From positions 38,611,551 through 38,675,550 of the forward strand of contig OX123186.2 of the NCBI GenBank assembly GCA_944739405.2: a stretch of DNA of 64,000 nucleotides. The letters run 5' to 3'. This document shows positions 36,451 to 46,678 of the stretch, one piece after another (position 1 is the first letter of the stretch; every line of letters starts with the position of its first letter). The notes beneath the pieces were generated by a model. It worked only from the letters and a program-made list of their open reading frames with translations. It was not told where the DNA came from and searched no databases. The translations under genes were made by a program, and so were the position numbers. The DNA is from Euclidia mi. Its lineage: Eukaryota; Arthropoda; Insecta; Lepidoptera; Erebidae.

Positions 36451-37308
36451 TACCTCCTTTTTTATGTAAAATCATAAAAAGATGCCGGCACCCCACTCTC
36501 AGACCCACCAAACATCTTTAAACAAAAAAAGGCATAAAGATGGGTAAAGTAATTTTAGAGGAGTTTGATGACAAACACATATTATTCTGAATGGTTTGTT
36601 AGGTTTGGTTTTATTACTATATTTTTCGATATTAGCTTTTTATAAACTACTTACATGGATTTTGGTTTTTGGTAGAAACATATTAGCTGGTTATTGAAAT
36701 AAGTAACTTCGGATCCATAATATTTGAAATAAATAATATGAAACCCTGACACTCTGTGAAACTGTCCTGTTATTTCAGTATCGGTTAAATGAGCATTGTT
36801 CATACAGAGAGATAGGCAGAGACTACGGAACGCCATTTGCAACGATCCTGACATATATCTCTTGCTTCATTTACTCTCATCGGATTCCTCATGCATACTC
36901 TATGATTTCTAACAATGTCATATTAAATGAATACCTAGTTTTAAGCTTGCCCAACCTGTACATATGCTAACATTTTGGAGCTAATAGCAATATGAAGTTA
37001 TTTAGAGATATGTTTATGACCAGTTTTTTTATGTTGTTATTCGCAATTAATAAGTAGATAAAAAAAAACATGTAAATAAAAAAAAAAACAGGAGGCCTAT
37101 TTATTCGACAAAGTTTAATTTCTAAGTGTAATTTTGTGAGAGATTTACATAAATATATGTATAGTAGTTTCCAAGAATAAATTATAATGTAAGCTTTATA
37201 ATATAATAATAATTGTTTATTTCAGACCAGTTAAGTCCATACAGTAATGAAGTGAAGGTTACATAAATATAAATATAAAAAATATAAAAAGTGTTAATAT
37301 CAAATTAT
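36451..37308. other. No gene recognised
   Basis: AT-rich spacer; the last 100 bp ('gtttatttcagaccag') are probably the 3' untranslated end of the L2-like LINE. Confidence 0.4.
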
Positions 37309-39480
37309 TCACAGATTGTGTAAGCGCGACCAGGCCATGGAGAATGGACAATCCGTTTCCATTCGGCCAGCAAAAATGTTTAGGTAGCTGTTGAAGCTAC
37401 CACGAACCCGCCGCGCCAGGGACGCTGCTCTCTTTCTTAATATAGCGGCAAAGCCGTCCACACGAGCCTCAGCGAACATCCCTGACGCACTACAGAAGCG
37501 CGGCAGCCCATCAGCGCCCTAAATCCATTATTATATTGGACTCGCAAGACATTGTAAGCCATTTGCGTATGCTTGACCCATAGGCTGCACGTGTAAAACG
37601 ATTGACAAAACGCCTTGAATAGGGTTACTTTGATTTGTTCAGTGCAGCGTGCGAACCTACGAGCCAGCATGTTCGCCCTGACTGATAATGCCCTGCGTTC
37701 TCTTTCCATGTCCACATCATCTTTGAGTGACTCGGTGACCCAGTAGCCCAGGTACTTAACTCGATCAACTATTCTTAGAGGATGGTTATTTAAAGTGATC
37801 GTGGATACATGCTGATAACTTTTCTTACCCGCTTTGAATATCATCACTTCACTCTTGCTGGTGTTATACCTGAGCCCATGCGCTGCCGCGTAACTCTCGC
37901 ATATTGTTATCAGCCGCCTGAGGGCGCTGATTGATGGGCTCAGCAGCACCATATCATCGGCGTAGCTAATATTGTTGATCATAGTGCCGTCTACAGAACA
38001 ACCAACTCCAGTGCTGCTGAGCTCACGAATCAGGCCGTCCATATATAGGTTGAAAAGTTTTGGCGACGTCAACCCGCCCTGCCTCACACCCATCCCAACC
38101 TATACACTTCTGATAGCTTATCCGTCCATCTGACATAGTTGGTTTGTTTTCCATACCAAAATTTGAAAAGCGATATGAATTCGCTTGGAAGATTCGTTTC
38201 GTTAGACAATTTCTGCCACAATTTGCTATAATCTACCAAATCGAAGGCCCGCGAGAGGTCTAAAAAACACGCATAAATTGGTGTCTTCCTTTTGGTGTAA
38301 TACTGGACAGTGTGCTTGAGCGTCAGTATCGCTGTTTCAGTGGACAACCCTGGACGGAAACCGAACTGAGCATCGTGGAGCTTTAAATGACTATCTAGAT
38401 GTTTATCAAGCACCCTATCCAGCACTTTAGCTATAATAGTAGCGAGAGATATGGGCCTGTAATTACTTAGACTTGATGCGTCACTAGTTTTATTTTTAAC
38501 TAGAGGACGCCAGCAGCTACGCATGCACATTTTTTTTAATTTATCTGTTTTGACCGATCCCGTGGATATTTCGGGAAATCCCTTCTTAGTGCACCTCTAG
38601 GGTCCCCAAGGAACATACAAGCCAAATTTCAGCTTCCTGCACCCAATAGTTTTGGCTGTAGCTTGTCTGTCAGCCAGTCAGTAACGCTAGGATTTTATAT
38701 ATTAAGATAATGGGGACTACTATAGTTCTCATCAAGCCTTCAGGCAGGTGTGAATGCCCTATACAAAAGGTAAACAACATAGCAAGCACCCGGGGCATGT
38801 GAACACCAGCATATTGTAAGTGTTCAATGCTCAGAGAGTCATTCCCAGGAGACTTACCACGCTTCATGTCTCTCATCACCCTCGCGACCTCCCTCGTCAA
38901 AGTAAGCACGATAGGATCGCCTTCCTTATTACTGCTTACCGTCTCTGTGCTCGCAGGCACTGACGAGCCCTGTACTAGGAAGTGAGATTTAAACATGTTA
39001 GCAATCTGGACGGAGTCACTATTTCCCTCTATACTCACGGGAACGCTCGGCCTTGCATTCAATTTCTTGGTCTCCTTCCAAAAACGACTAAAATTTTTCG
39101 ATGAATGTTGCGTCGCTAAGATGTCCATTTTTATTTGCGTCTGGTTATTTTGACACCACTGAAGCTGTTTTTTAAACTTAGTCCGAGATTCACGCATACA
39201 ATCATATATTGGACCATTAGAAGGTTTTCCATAAGCGACCCACTGTTGAAAACAAAGCCGGGCCTCCCTATGAGCCTCTCTTACATACTTATTCCATTCT
39301 GCGACATGGCATTTCTTGTTCTTATTTTTATGCAAGTTAAATTTATATGTGGTAGAGGCGGCATTTGACAAAATTTTTACAATATTGTTATATAAATTAT
39401 CTATTAAAATTTTATGATCTACATTATTACACGTAACGTCAGCACAGTTTCGAAATTCTGGGGGAAATCAATATCGCGCA
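37309..39480 (-). pseudogene. L2-like LINE reverse transcriptase relic
   Basis: A broken ORF2 without its endonuclease. From 5' on the minus strand: linker with EWNKYVREAHREARLCFQQW (39300) and NFSRFWKETKKLNARP (39095); SPGNDSLSIEHLQYAG (38840); RT fingers NYRPISLATIIAKVLD (38460) and AQFGFRPGLSTETAIL (38350); palm YACFLDLSRAFDLVDY (38265); GVRQGGLTSPKLFNLYMDGLI (38092) one frame away from the preceding block; ISYADDMVLLSP (37970); LGYWVTESLKDDVDMERERRALSVR (37750-37675); then RRVRGSFNSYLNIF after another frameshift near 37505, ending at a TGA at 37311-37309. The family wording is typical of L2/CR1-group RTs common in marine and insect genomes; exact clade not settled. A Helitron-like insertion splits it at 38500-38707. 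Confidence 0.68.
38500..38707 (-). mobile_element. 208-bp Helitron-like element inside RT gene
   Basis: On the minus strand it starts TCTTAATATATAAAATCC and ends GGCGTCCTCTAG, flanked on the plus strand by A (38499) and T (38708) with no TSD. Removing it joins the RT codons in frame (VVP-II-KNK), so the empty site is restored to the base. TC...CTAG ends, an A|T target and absence of TSD are Helitron hallmarks. Related copies: 25927-26041 (3' end) and fragments near 32462 and 35740. Confidence 0.75.
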
Positions 39481-40585
39481 GTTTTTGTGTACATAATTTA
39501 TTATACTGCTCGATTTATTATGCTTTAACCATTAAGTTTAACCACTTGAAACGAGTAAAACAACGTTTCGATTGGAATAAATATAAATTCATTTTGGATC
39601 CGTAAATAATAATAATGATTGGCAATTTAGTCTCAAGAATTTTTTTTAGAATAAAACATCAGGTAAGTACGTCATTATTTTATTATTATGTTTTCAAAAC
39701 CTTACACAAGAAAAATCATCTTTACTTAATGTCAGATATATGATACAATTGAATATTTTTTGCTCTATCAGATATCATTAAAATATAGTAGCCATGACTT
39801 TTGGGAATTCATTATCCTAAGAAACATTATTTTATAATAATTTCTGATGAAATTTCGTCCTAATCAAACAGTTTTATTGGATTCTATATTTTTAGTATTC
39901 AATTAGTCCAATAGGGCCGTCAGGTCAAATAAATAGATTCATTCTAATAAGGTAGAGTACAGACCTATACTTATATGCTATGCAAATCAAGCAGTTTTAA
40001 TGAAATGTCAAAAACGACCTTTGCTACGGCGTTTGTAGGTAATAAGACCTAGTGACGTCATAGTTTTTTGCTGTCAAATAGAATACTTATTATCAATAAA
40101 TTGTCGATAAAAAATGTTAAATAAAGTTTTAACATTAATAAATGAATGAAATTACCATTATTTTGACCTATTTCACCAGATAAAAATACTTGTACAATTT
40201 ATTTAACTTGCTGGCAACTTCCCTATTATTATGTGGAATCTACTTAATCATAATACGCTGCAAGGCAATTATGCTGTTATGCATATTGTACTAGCTAGAT
40301 TCTAGAATATCTAGAGAGAGAAAGATTTAGAATCTCTATTCAGAAAAACATTGTCAGATTCCTCATCTAAAAACGCATTTGTGGACAGAATGGTGGTAGA
40401 GAATAAGTGGCTGATAAACAGTTATAGGTAAGCATGAAGCGTTCATTACAGCACTTGGCATTTTCCGTTTCCACTAATAGTGAACTGAAGAGACACTTAT
40501 TACTTCTCTCCGATCAGTACAATAGATAAGGAAGAAATATTTACGTACATTGCAAGGAGCGCAAAGTAAAAGCTTTTCGAGTCGT
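39481..40585. other. No gene recognised
   Basis: AT-rich spacer up to the TSD of the R1-clade LINE; no motif seen. Confidence 0.4.
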
Positions 40586-40871
40586 ATTGACAAACCACTC
40601 TTTTTTTTTTTTTGTTTTTTTTTTTTTTTTTTTTTTTTTTTTACGAGGTGGTAAATCCCTTCGGATCTCCGTCTCTTGGGGAAATGAGACGGAGTATGTG
40701 GTGTTGCCACTAAAAACCACCTCGACTGCCAACCAAAGACGCCCAACGAGAGGAAGACTGGGTACAGAAGCTGTCCAGTCTTCCTCCCATGGCGCCAGGT
40801 TCAACGGAACCCGTTCTCAGGGAAGGCTACACGCCCTCACCTGCCCGTACTTCTTCCCGGACCAACGAATC

Positions 40872-43800
40872 TTAATCGCCGACCAGAGCTCCCCATGCTC
40901 TGGCGGCCCGCGGCCCTGTTGGCGGATCTCGGCGAAATCGTCCTTGTCTTCGGGCGGGATCAGCCCTCTCCCGATCCCGCTCAGCAGCCTCTTTTTGGAG
41001 CATTACGAACTCGCAAAAGGAGGCCACTGCGTCCCAGCCCTCCTCACTCGCCAGTATGGCAGCAATAACTGCTGGCGGCGACAGATCTCGTCCGATCTGG
41101 TCGACCAGAACTTCACGTTCCGTTGCCCATGCCGGGCAATCCTCCAACGTATGCTGGGCGGAATCCTGGTCGCCTGTACAGTGGTGGCATTGTGCCGTCC
41201 GTTCGCGTCCGATTCGATTCAGATACTCACCGAAGCACCCGTGCCCGGTGAGTATCTGAGTGAATCGGTAGGTGACGCGGCCGTGTTTGCGTCCAACCCA
41301 CGCCTCAAGGCTTGGCAAAATGGCACCGACAGCGCGTTGGCGCGCATTCTGCGGCAATTCCAGCCGCGCGCGCCATTGCTGCAAAGCCTGCCGGTGAGCA
41401 TTGCGCCGCATTTCGAGCACGTCCTGGACGTCCCCATTCGCTTCCCGACGATCTGCGCGAGTTTGGCTATAGACCCTCGCGTCCATGTCCGCCAGGATGT
41501 CAAAGGGTGGAAAACGTGCCAGGACTGTCGCCGCCTCTGATGAAATTGTGCGGTATCCTCGTACGATCCGAATGGCCGCTACCCGCTGCACACTATTGAG
41601 CTTAGCCCTGCAGCGGGAGGACGCCGCTAGGCGTGTGGCCCATATAGGCGCTCCGTAGAGGGCCATGGATCGTACGACCGCACAATAGAGGCGGCGAACT
41701 TCTTCCCTGGGACCCCCGAGGTTCGGCAGCAGCCTTTGAAGGGCCCCCGCTGCCCTACGAACTCGGGGGATCATCCGCTCAAAATGCTCCTCAAAGCTCC
41801 AGCGACTGTCCAGGGTAAGGCCGAGGTACTTAATGTACCGACCTACCTGAACCTCCACACCAGCCACTCTTACAAATGAGCTGGGTGGAACCACACTCTG
41901 ACGTTTTCTGTGGAACCACAGCGCCTCGGTCTTATGAGGCGCTACCTGTAGCCCTAGCCCGTTTATCTGTCGGACGACACAAGCCACTCCCAGTTCCGCG
42001 AGCCGAATTACCTCAGGGAAGCCATGCCCTCTTGCTAATACCAGAGTGTCGTCCGCATAGCAGACGACACTCACGCCGGGGGGTAGACTGGTCCTCAGAA
42101 CCGCATCGTATGCGAGGTTCCATAGTAGGGGTCCTAACACTGACCCCTGGGGAACCCCACACGTGACCTCCCTCCGGTGTTCAAAGCCGTCCCGACCCAT
42201 ATACGTAATGGACCTGTCGCGCAGATACGTCCCAACGATTTTATGTAGATATGGAGGCACATTATGATGTAACAGTGCCTCCTTAATGGCTTGCCACGGA
42301 AGGGAGTTGAAGGCGTTGACTATGTCAAGACTAACAGCCAAAGCCACTCCCTTCCGACGAACAATCTCCTCCGACAGGGACCGAACGCATTCTATCGCGT
42401 CCAGCGTCGAACGCCCCTGCCGGAAACCGAATTGGCTATCCGATAAGTCAGGACCCACACGTGACAGATGCTCGGTGATACGGGCGGCGATAACTCTCTC
42501 GAAGAGTTTCGCCACCTCATCCAACAGGCAAATAGGTCGGAACGCCGAAGGAGAGTCAGCAGTTCTGCCAGGTTTATTGATGAGGACCAGCTTGGCTTCT
42601 TTCCAGCCGGTGGGGAATACGCTATACCGGAGGCAGCTGGTGAACAGTCGCCTCAACCTGTCCCCCAAGGCCTCCACAGTGTACACCCACGCCCGGCCTG
42701 GGATCCTGTCGGGACCCGGAGCGGTGTTTCGGGCCGCCAGTCGACGCACAGCTCGGTCTAGCTCAGCCGCCGTCACCTCGAAGTCGTCGGACCATCTCAC
42801 GGTCGCCGGCGATATCGGTAGGTCTGTGAGATTATCCTCGATTCTGGGAAAGAGGGTTTGTACCACTCTTTCCACGAGTTGCGGGTCCAGAGTCTGTGTC
42901 AGTGGCGGGACCCATGGTCTGAGCTTGCCCAGTACAAATTTGTACGGACGCCCCCATGGGTCCATGTCCAGCCCCTCTATAAGTTCTTTCCAGGATCGAG
43001 CCTTGGCATCCGCGATCGCAAAACTGAGCGCCTTTGCAGCGACTCCATACTCCCGCCTCATATCGACAACCTCTTCGGCTGTGAATCGCCGTCTTCGCCG
43101 TGCTCTCTGATATCGGCGACGGGCCCTGACGCACTCTGTGCGTAATTGCTCTATTTCGGGCGACCACCAATATACCGAGCCCCTTTTCCCTCCTGGCTGG
43201 ACCCGTGGCATCGATGCGTCACACGCGTCTGTCATGACGCGACGGAACCAGGCTGCCTGTGCATCGGGATCAGACGAGACCTCTTCCTCTTGCCAGTCCG
43301 CGGCGGTGGCTGCGGCGACGAGCATGTCTTTATCCATTCGCTTGAGGGACCAACGACGTGGAAGGCCACCATTGCGGCGGTTCTGGTTAGCGCCAGGGCG
43401 GCGGATGGCCACATCAAACATAATGTGGCGGTGGTCCGACAGAGTGATCACCTCCGTTGCCACTTTCCATCCTGTCACCAGGTTGATGGCGTCTGAAGTG
43501 GCCCATGTCGGGTCGACGATCGACTCCCCCTGCCACCGTACACAGGTACTGATCGAACCCCGATTTAAAATGCCAAGGTCCAGTCCCGCTGCCCACTCGA
43601 TGAGCGTACCTCCTCTTACATCGTCTAGGCGATCGCCCCACTCAGTAGAACGGGCATTAAAATCGCCTAGAACGAGTACCGGACGGGACAGGTAGCCGCA
43701 CACGCAACTTCGGAGACCATCTAGATACGCCTCGAAGGCGGGGAGGCCGCAATTAGGGGATATGTAGCAGCCCACTATAACCAGTGGACCCCACTCTACT

Positions 43801-43973
43801 GCCACAAACCCTAGCCCCCTCTGAAGGAGAGTGCAATGGGGGTCATTTTCCCCTCCTGCCCAGTAAATGGCAGCGGTGCCATCCTCCGATCCAAACCATC
43901 GGGGATGGTCCGGGATGGAGTATGGCTCTGCTACTACCGCTAAGGCAACCGACCACTCCGCGAGTGTCTGCAT
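40872..43973 (-). CDS. R1-clade ORF2: endonuclease-reverse transcriptase
   Basis: Nicks target DNA and copies element RNA at the nick. Numbering from the ATG at 43973: EN domain 1-190 with GDFNARSTEWGD (103-114) and LSDHRH (178-183); RT about 400-720 with NTAPGPDRIPGRAW (416-429), FRPICLLDEVAK (478-489), SQFGFRQGRSTLDAI (513-527), palm box A SLDIVNAFN (548-556), GVPQGSVLGPLLWN (606-619), YADD (639-642) and YLGLTLD (716-722); C-terminal CHHC...H...C (929-946). This ATG lies inside the EN, after the RILQGNLNHCRAAQDLL block that opens these nucleases; the -1 frame stays open upstream to about 44164, into ORF1. So translation probably begins by frameshift or reinitiation within the overlap, not at this ATG. 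About 1100 codons in all, normal for R1-clade ORF2. No disabling change seen. Confidence 0.88.
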   Translation of the reverse strand: MQTLAEWSVALAVVAEPYSIPDHPRWFGSEDGTAAIYWAGGENDPHCTLLQRGLGFVAVEWGPLVIVGCYISPNCGLPAFEAYLDGLRSCVCGYLSRPVLVLGDFNARSTEWGDRLDDVRGGTLIEWAAGLDLGILNRGSISTCVRWQGESIVDPTWATSDAINLVTGWKVATEVITLSDHRHIMFDVAIRRPGANQNRRNGGLPRRWSLKRMDKDMLVAAATAADWQEEEVSSDPDAQAAWFRRVMTDACDASMPRVQPGGKRGSVYWWSPEIEQLRTECVRARRRYQRARRRRRFTAEEVVDMRREYGVAAKALSFAIADAKARSWKELIEGLDMDPWGRPYKFVLGKLRPWVPPLTQTLDPQLVERVVQTLFPRIEDNLTDLPISPATVRWSDDFEVTAAELDRAVRRLAARNTAPGPDRIPGRAWVYTVEALGDRLRRLFTSCLRYSVFPTGWKEAKLVLINKPGRTADSPSAFRPICLLDEVAKLFERVIAARITEHLSRVGPDLSDSQFGFRQGRSTLDAIECVRSLSEEIVRRKGVALAVSLDIVNAFNSLPWQAIKEALLHHNVPPYLHKIVGTYLRDRSITYMGRDGFEHRREVTCGVPQGSVLGPLLWNLAYDAVLRTSLPPGVSVVCYADDTLVLARGHGFPEVIRLAELGVACVVRQINGLGLQVAPHKTEALWFHRKRQSVVPPSSFVRVAGVEVQVGRYIKYLGLTLDSRWSFEEHFERMIPRVRRAAGALQRLLPNLGGPREEVRRLYCAVVRSMALYGAPIWATRLAASSRCRAKLNSVQRVAAIRIVRGYRTISSEAATVLARFPPFDILADMDARVYSQTRADRREANGDVQDVLEMRRNAHRQALQQWRARLELPQNARQRAVGAILPSLEAWVGRKHGRVTYRFTQILTGHGCFGEYLNRIGRERTAQCHHCTGDQDSAQHTLEDCPAWATEREVLVDQIGRDLSPPAVIAAILASEEGWDAVASFCEFVMLQKEAAERDRERADPARRQGRFRRDPPTGPRAARAWGALVGD

Positions 43974-44041
43974 CAGCAGATCTTGTGCTGCGCGGCAGTG
44001 ATTTAGGTTGCCCTGTAAAATTCTGTGGTGGGGTGCGAATT

Positions 44042-46189
44042 TTAGGCCTCCATTACCTCCTCTGCCGGTTGTGTAGCCGGCTGAGACGTTCCTACAGCCA
44101 GCGGTGAGTCTGAGCTGCCCGCGGCTGGGGCTGAAGTAATTATTCGCCCTCTTTTTTTGTTTTTAGGTGGGGAGCATTTCTTACTCCCCAGCCGATGGTC
44201 CGCGGGCAGACCAAGATCCGAGCAGACCGGACACCTCGGCGCGGAAGCGGTGCATGCACGCGCCACGTGACCTGTGCTACCGCACACGTAACACCGTGCG
44301 CCGCGATCTGTCTCATTGGGGCACGTTGCCCTTACGTGTCCCATTTCAAGGCACCGGTAACACTGTAACGGTCGAGCTGCCAGCACCTCTACCCTAGCCG
44401 AAGCCCATCCCACTTGAACCCGCTTGGCGATTGCTAGTTTGCGAACCGCCGCAAGTGGGCAGCGAACCCAGGCCGTACCTAGCCGCGATCGGGAGACACG
44501 AAGGGCTCCAACCTTTACCTCGGATGCAAGGCATCCCCCTACCGCAGCCACAGCTTCGGCCACCTCGGCTGGGATGATGGACTCATCTAAGTCCATAACC
44601 CGTACTTCGCCTGTTTTGCACGGACGTGCTATGACCGCGCCCGTGCCAGAGAGGACTTGCCGCAGGCGTTCCGCGAGCGCGTCCGCCTTAGCGGCATTTC
44701 CTTCTCCAGGAACCTGTAAAATCAGAGCCCCGGTGATAGCCCTCTTGACGCGTACACCACCCGCAATGCCAAGATCGGCTAGCCTAATATTTCCCTTGGC
44801 AGTTTCCATTACCTTAGCCATTGAAATCTCCGAGCCAGGGGGTAAGGAAATCGTGATGGCTGCAGTCGAGGGAGGCCGCGGTACAGCCTTTTCTTTAGGC
44901 GGTGGATGGGCAGCCGTTGTTCTGGCATCCCTGGTCTTCGTCTTTCTGCCAACGACCGTGGCCCAGACCTCCGTAGCTGGCGGGACAGACTGTGGTTGTG
45001 TTGGAGCAGGGCAATTGGGCACCGACGCTGGCGGCTCCTTCACCGCTCGTCGTCCTTTCTTTCGCTTGCGTGCCCTTTTCCTGGCTGGCATAACTATATC
45101 GGTCACTCCACTTGAGACCGCGCTTTGAGAAGGCTGAAGGCTCCCGTCGGAAAAAACCCTTGCCAGGGCCTCTACTCGGACCTCAGCCAGTACGCGGTCT
45201 ACCTGGGATATATACTGGTCCCGGGTAGACGTGGGGCTCGACCCGGGTCGCGTCTTTGGCCTTTCACCTTTTAGGGGTGAAGCAGCCGCGCTGGTCCCTT
45301 CTGCAGGCTTAAACGGGAGCCTTTCATGGCTTCCACGGCGGAGCTCCTCCAGTTCCCTGGTCAAAGCAGCCACTTGCTTTCCTAAGGAGGCTAGCTGGGA
45401 TCGGAGCTCGCGATTCTCCTTCTCTAACCTCCCAGTCAAGGACGTCGGGGCTGTCGGGTCGATTCTTCCGTGGAGCTCCGACAACCCGACCTTGACCACC
45501 GCAACTGCCTCTCTCAGAGATACCTTCTTCTGGCCTCTGAAACCTTTAGTTCCTTCTAAAACCTTTTCCACCACCGACAATGCTTCCAAAACTTTGGAGC
45601 CTACATCGGCGGTCGGCTGGTCCCGCAGTTCGACCGCAACTTCTGCCGCGCGAGACTGTTCACTGCCCGAGGGGATTTTTATGCCAAGCGCGTCCTCGCG
45701 CTCTGTCTCCGTTCCTGTTTCCGTTCCGCTTCTCCCAATATTGGTGCTTTTAGGAACCCGTTTGGACCTCGGCAACTTATTGGGCAGATTTACATCGGCC
45801 GGGCCGTTTGGCTTTCTCTTGTGTCCCCTTCCCTCCTTAGGGGTCTGGGACGACAGCGAGGAGACAGACATGAATGAACTGTCACTGTCCTCCGATACCC
45901 TTCGCTGTCGCCTTCTTTCTCCGTTTGGAGTAGTCTGCCTACTCCTATCTGTGTCCCTTTCGCCCGACTGGACACGGGACGACGCCGAACTAGGCGTTTT
46001 GGGGCGCACAAAACTGGGCGTGTGCAGGCCCGCATCTATAGAACCCGAACTCGGGTATTGGCGCGGTTTGCCCCCCCCAGAATACGAGGGGCTGGACACT
46101 ACGGCTGACGCCGGAGTGCCGAGGGATTCTCCGCCTGCTAAGCGGGCGGTACCCTCCTGGGGTAATATCTTCTTTTGATCCGTCGCCAT
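44042..46189 (-). CDS. R1-clade ORF1: gag-like RNA-binding protein
   Basis: 715 codons, complete from ATG (46189) to TAA. Binds element RNA and forms the ribonucleoprotein. N-terminal half is Ser/Thr/Pro/Arg-rich and probably disordered; a coiled coil is likely at about residues 253-287 (RLEKENRELRSQLASLGKQV onward); a basic patch RKRARKRKKGRR near 367-380 could act in nuclear entry or RNA binding. The C-terminus has three zinc knuckles: CYRCLEMGHVRATC (610-623), CYVCGSTGHVARAC (633-646) and CPVC...H...C (653-672), the usual set for R1-clade ORF1. A run of seven A on the coding strand (44158-44152 on the plus strand as T) lies where the -1 frame of ORF2 opens. Length suits the clade. Confidence 0.87.
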   Translation of the reverse strand: MATDQKKILPQEGTARLAGGESLGTPASAVVSSPSYSGGGKPRQYPSSGSIDAGLHTPSFVRPKTPSSASSRVQSGERDTDRSRQTTPNGERRRQRRVSEDSDSSFMSVSSLSSQTPKEGRGHKRKPNGPADVNLPNKLPRSKRVPKSTNIGRSGTETGTETEREDALGIKIPSGSEQSRAAEVAVELRDQPTADVGSKVLEALSVVEKVLEGTKGFRGQKKVSLREAVAVVKVGLSELHGRIDPTAPTSLTGRLEKENRELRSQLASLGKQVAALTRELEELRRGSHERLPFKPAEGTSAAASPLKGERPKTRPGSSPTSTRDQYISQVDRVLAEVRVEALARVFSDGSLQPSQSAVSSGVTDIVMPARKRARKRKKGRRAVKEPPASVPNCPAPTQPQSVPPATEVWATVVGRKTKTRDARTTAAHPPPKEKAVPRPPSTAAITISLPPGSEISMAKVMETAKGNIRLADLGIAGGVRVKRAITGALILQVPGEGNAAKADALAERLRQVLSGTGAVIARPCKTGEVRVMDLDESIIPAEVAEAVAAVGGCLASEVKVGALRVSRSRLGTAWVRCPLAAVRKLAIAKRVQVGWASARVEVLAARPLQCYRCLEMGHVRATCPNETDRGARCYVCGSTGHVARACTASAPRCPVCSDLGLPADHRLGSKKCSPPKNKKRGRIITSAPAAGSSDSPLAVGTSQPATQPAEEVMEA

Positions 46190-46566
46190 TTTTGGTTTTG
46201 CTCCTTAAGGGGGAGCTCCCCTGGTAGCGCCCTAGCGACTGGGTTCCCCCCAGCCACGCACCTCCTCACCGGGCGCCAGAGCTTGAGGTTCGGGTTATTT
46301 TTAAAGAGGTTTTCTTCCTCGCAGTCTGTCTCCTCCCCACGTCCAGGAGAAAGAGTCCCGATCCTGTCTGTTCAGGGTTGCGGGTCGGGCCGAACGGTTG
46401 CCTTTTTAAGGCCGTAGCCGCCATCGGCATCGTAACCAACGGCAGTCCCGTCGCCCCTCGGAGCCAGCCCAGCTCATCCACAGAACCTCTGACTATGCTG
46501 AGGGACATGTGGAGAGGAGGCTTCCGTCCTGGGGTGTGGCCATAGGCCACCCAGACAGTACCCTAG

Positions 46567-46662
46567 CCATGTTAGCCGCGCCAGTAATATACACAGTCGC
46601 GTGTCCACCTCCCGCGTATGTCGGATGTTAGACATGGACGCCATGGTTGGGTTTGAGGAGGC
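46567..46662 (-). ncRNA. Candidate HDV-like self-cleaving ribozyme at LINE 5' end
   Basis: The first 96 nt of the R1-clade LINE fold by hand into the HDV layout. P1: GCCTCCT (46662-46656) with GGGAGGT (46613-46607), first pair G-U as in HDV. P2: CCATG (46646-46642) with CATGG (46571-46567). P3 abuts P2: GCGT (46641-46638) with ACGC (46617-46614), extended by ATGTC/GACAT. P3' abuts P1'. Loop-3 CC (46624-46623) can pair with GG (46606-46605) as P1.1. P4: CGCG (46601-46598) with CGCG (46580-46577). GCTAA follows, placing the candidate catalytic C at 46575. Predicted cleavage is just before 46662, the TSD junction. P4 is short with a long loop; P3 is longer than in HDV. No computation was run. 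Confidence 0.6.
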
Positions 46663-46678
46663 ATTGACAAACCACTCT

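Larger units (their letters stand above)
40602..46662 (-). mobile_element. Full-length R1-clade LINE with 16-bp TSD
   Basis: A 6.06-kb insertion bounded by ATTGACAAACCACTCT at 40586-40601 and 46663-46678. The minus strand carries, in order, a 5' UTR starting at 46662, ORF1, ORF2 overlapping it in the -1 frame, a short 3' UTR and a poly(A) tail (T run to 40642 with one G). GC content is far above the flanks. Both ORFs are open and the TSD is perfect, so insertion was recent and the copy may be active. The target is AT-rich single-copy-looking DNA rather than rDNA or telomeric repeat, unlike classic R1, TRAS or SART elements. Confidence 0.9.

Noticed and set aside
40587..41540. 317-codon plus-strand open frame
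   Set aside because: Lies antisense to the R1-clade ORF2 in GC-rich sequence and has no motifs; its start is a poly-T run read as Phe. Shadow of the real gene.
42286..43695. Other plus-strand frames across the LINE
   Set aside because: Antisense to ORF2, no recognisable domain.
45231..46178. 315-codon plus-strand open frame
   Set aside because: Antisense shadow of ORF1; low-complexity Ser/Leu/Pro composition mirrors ORF1 codons.
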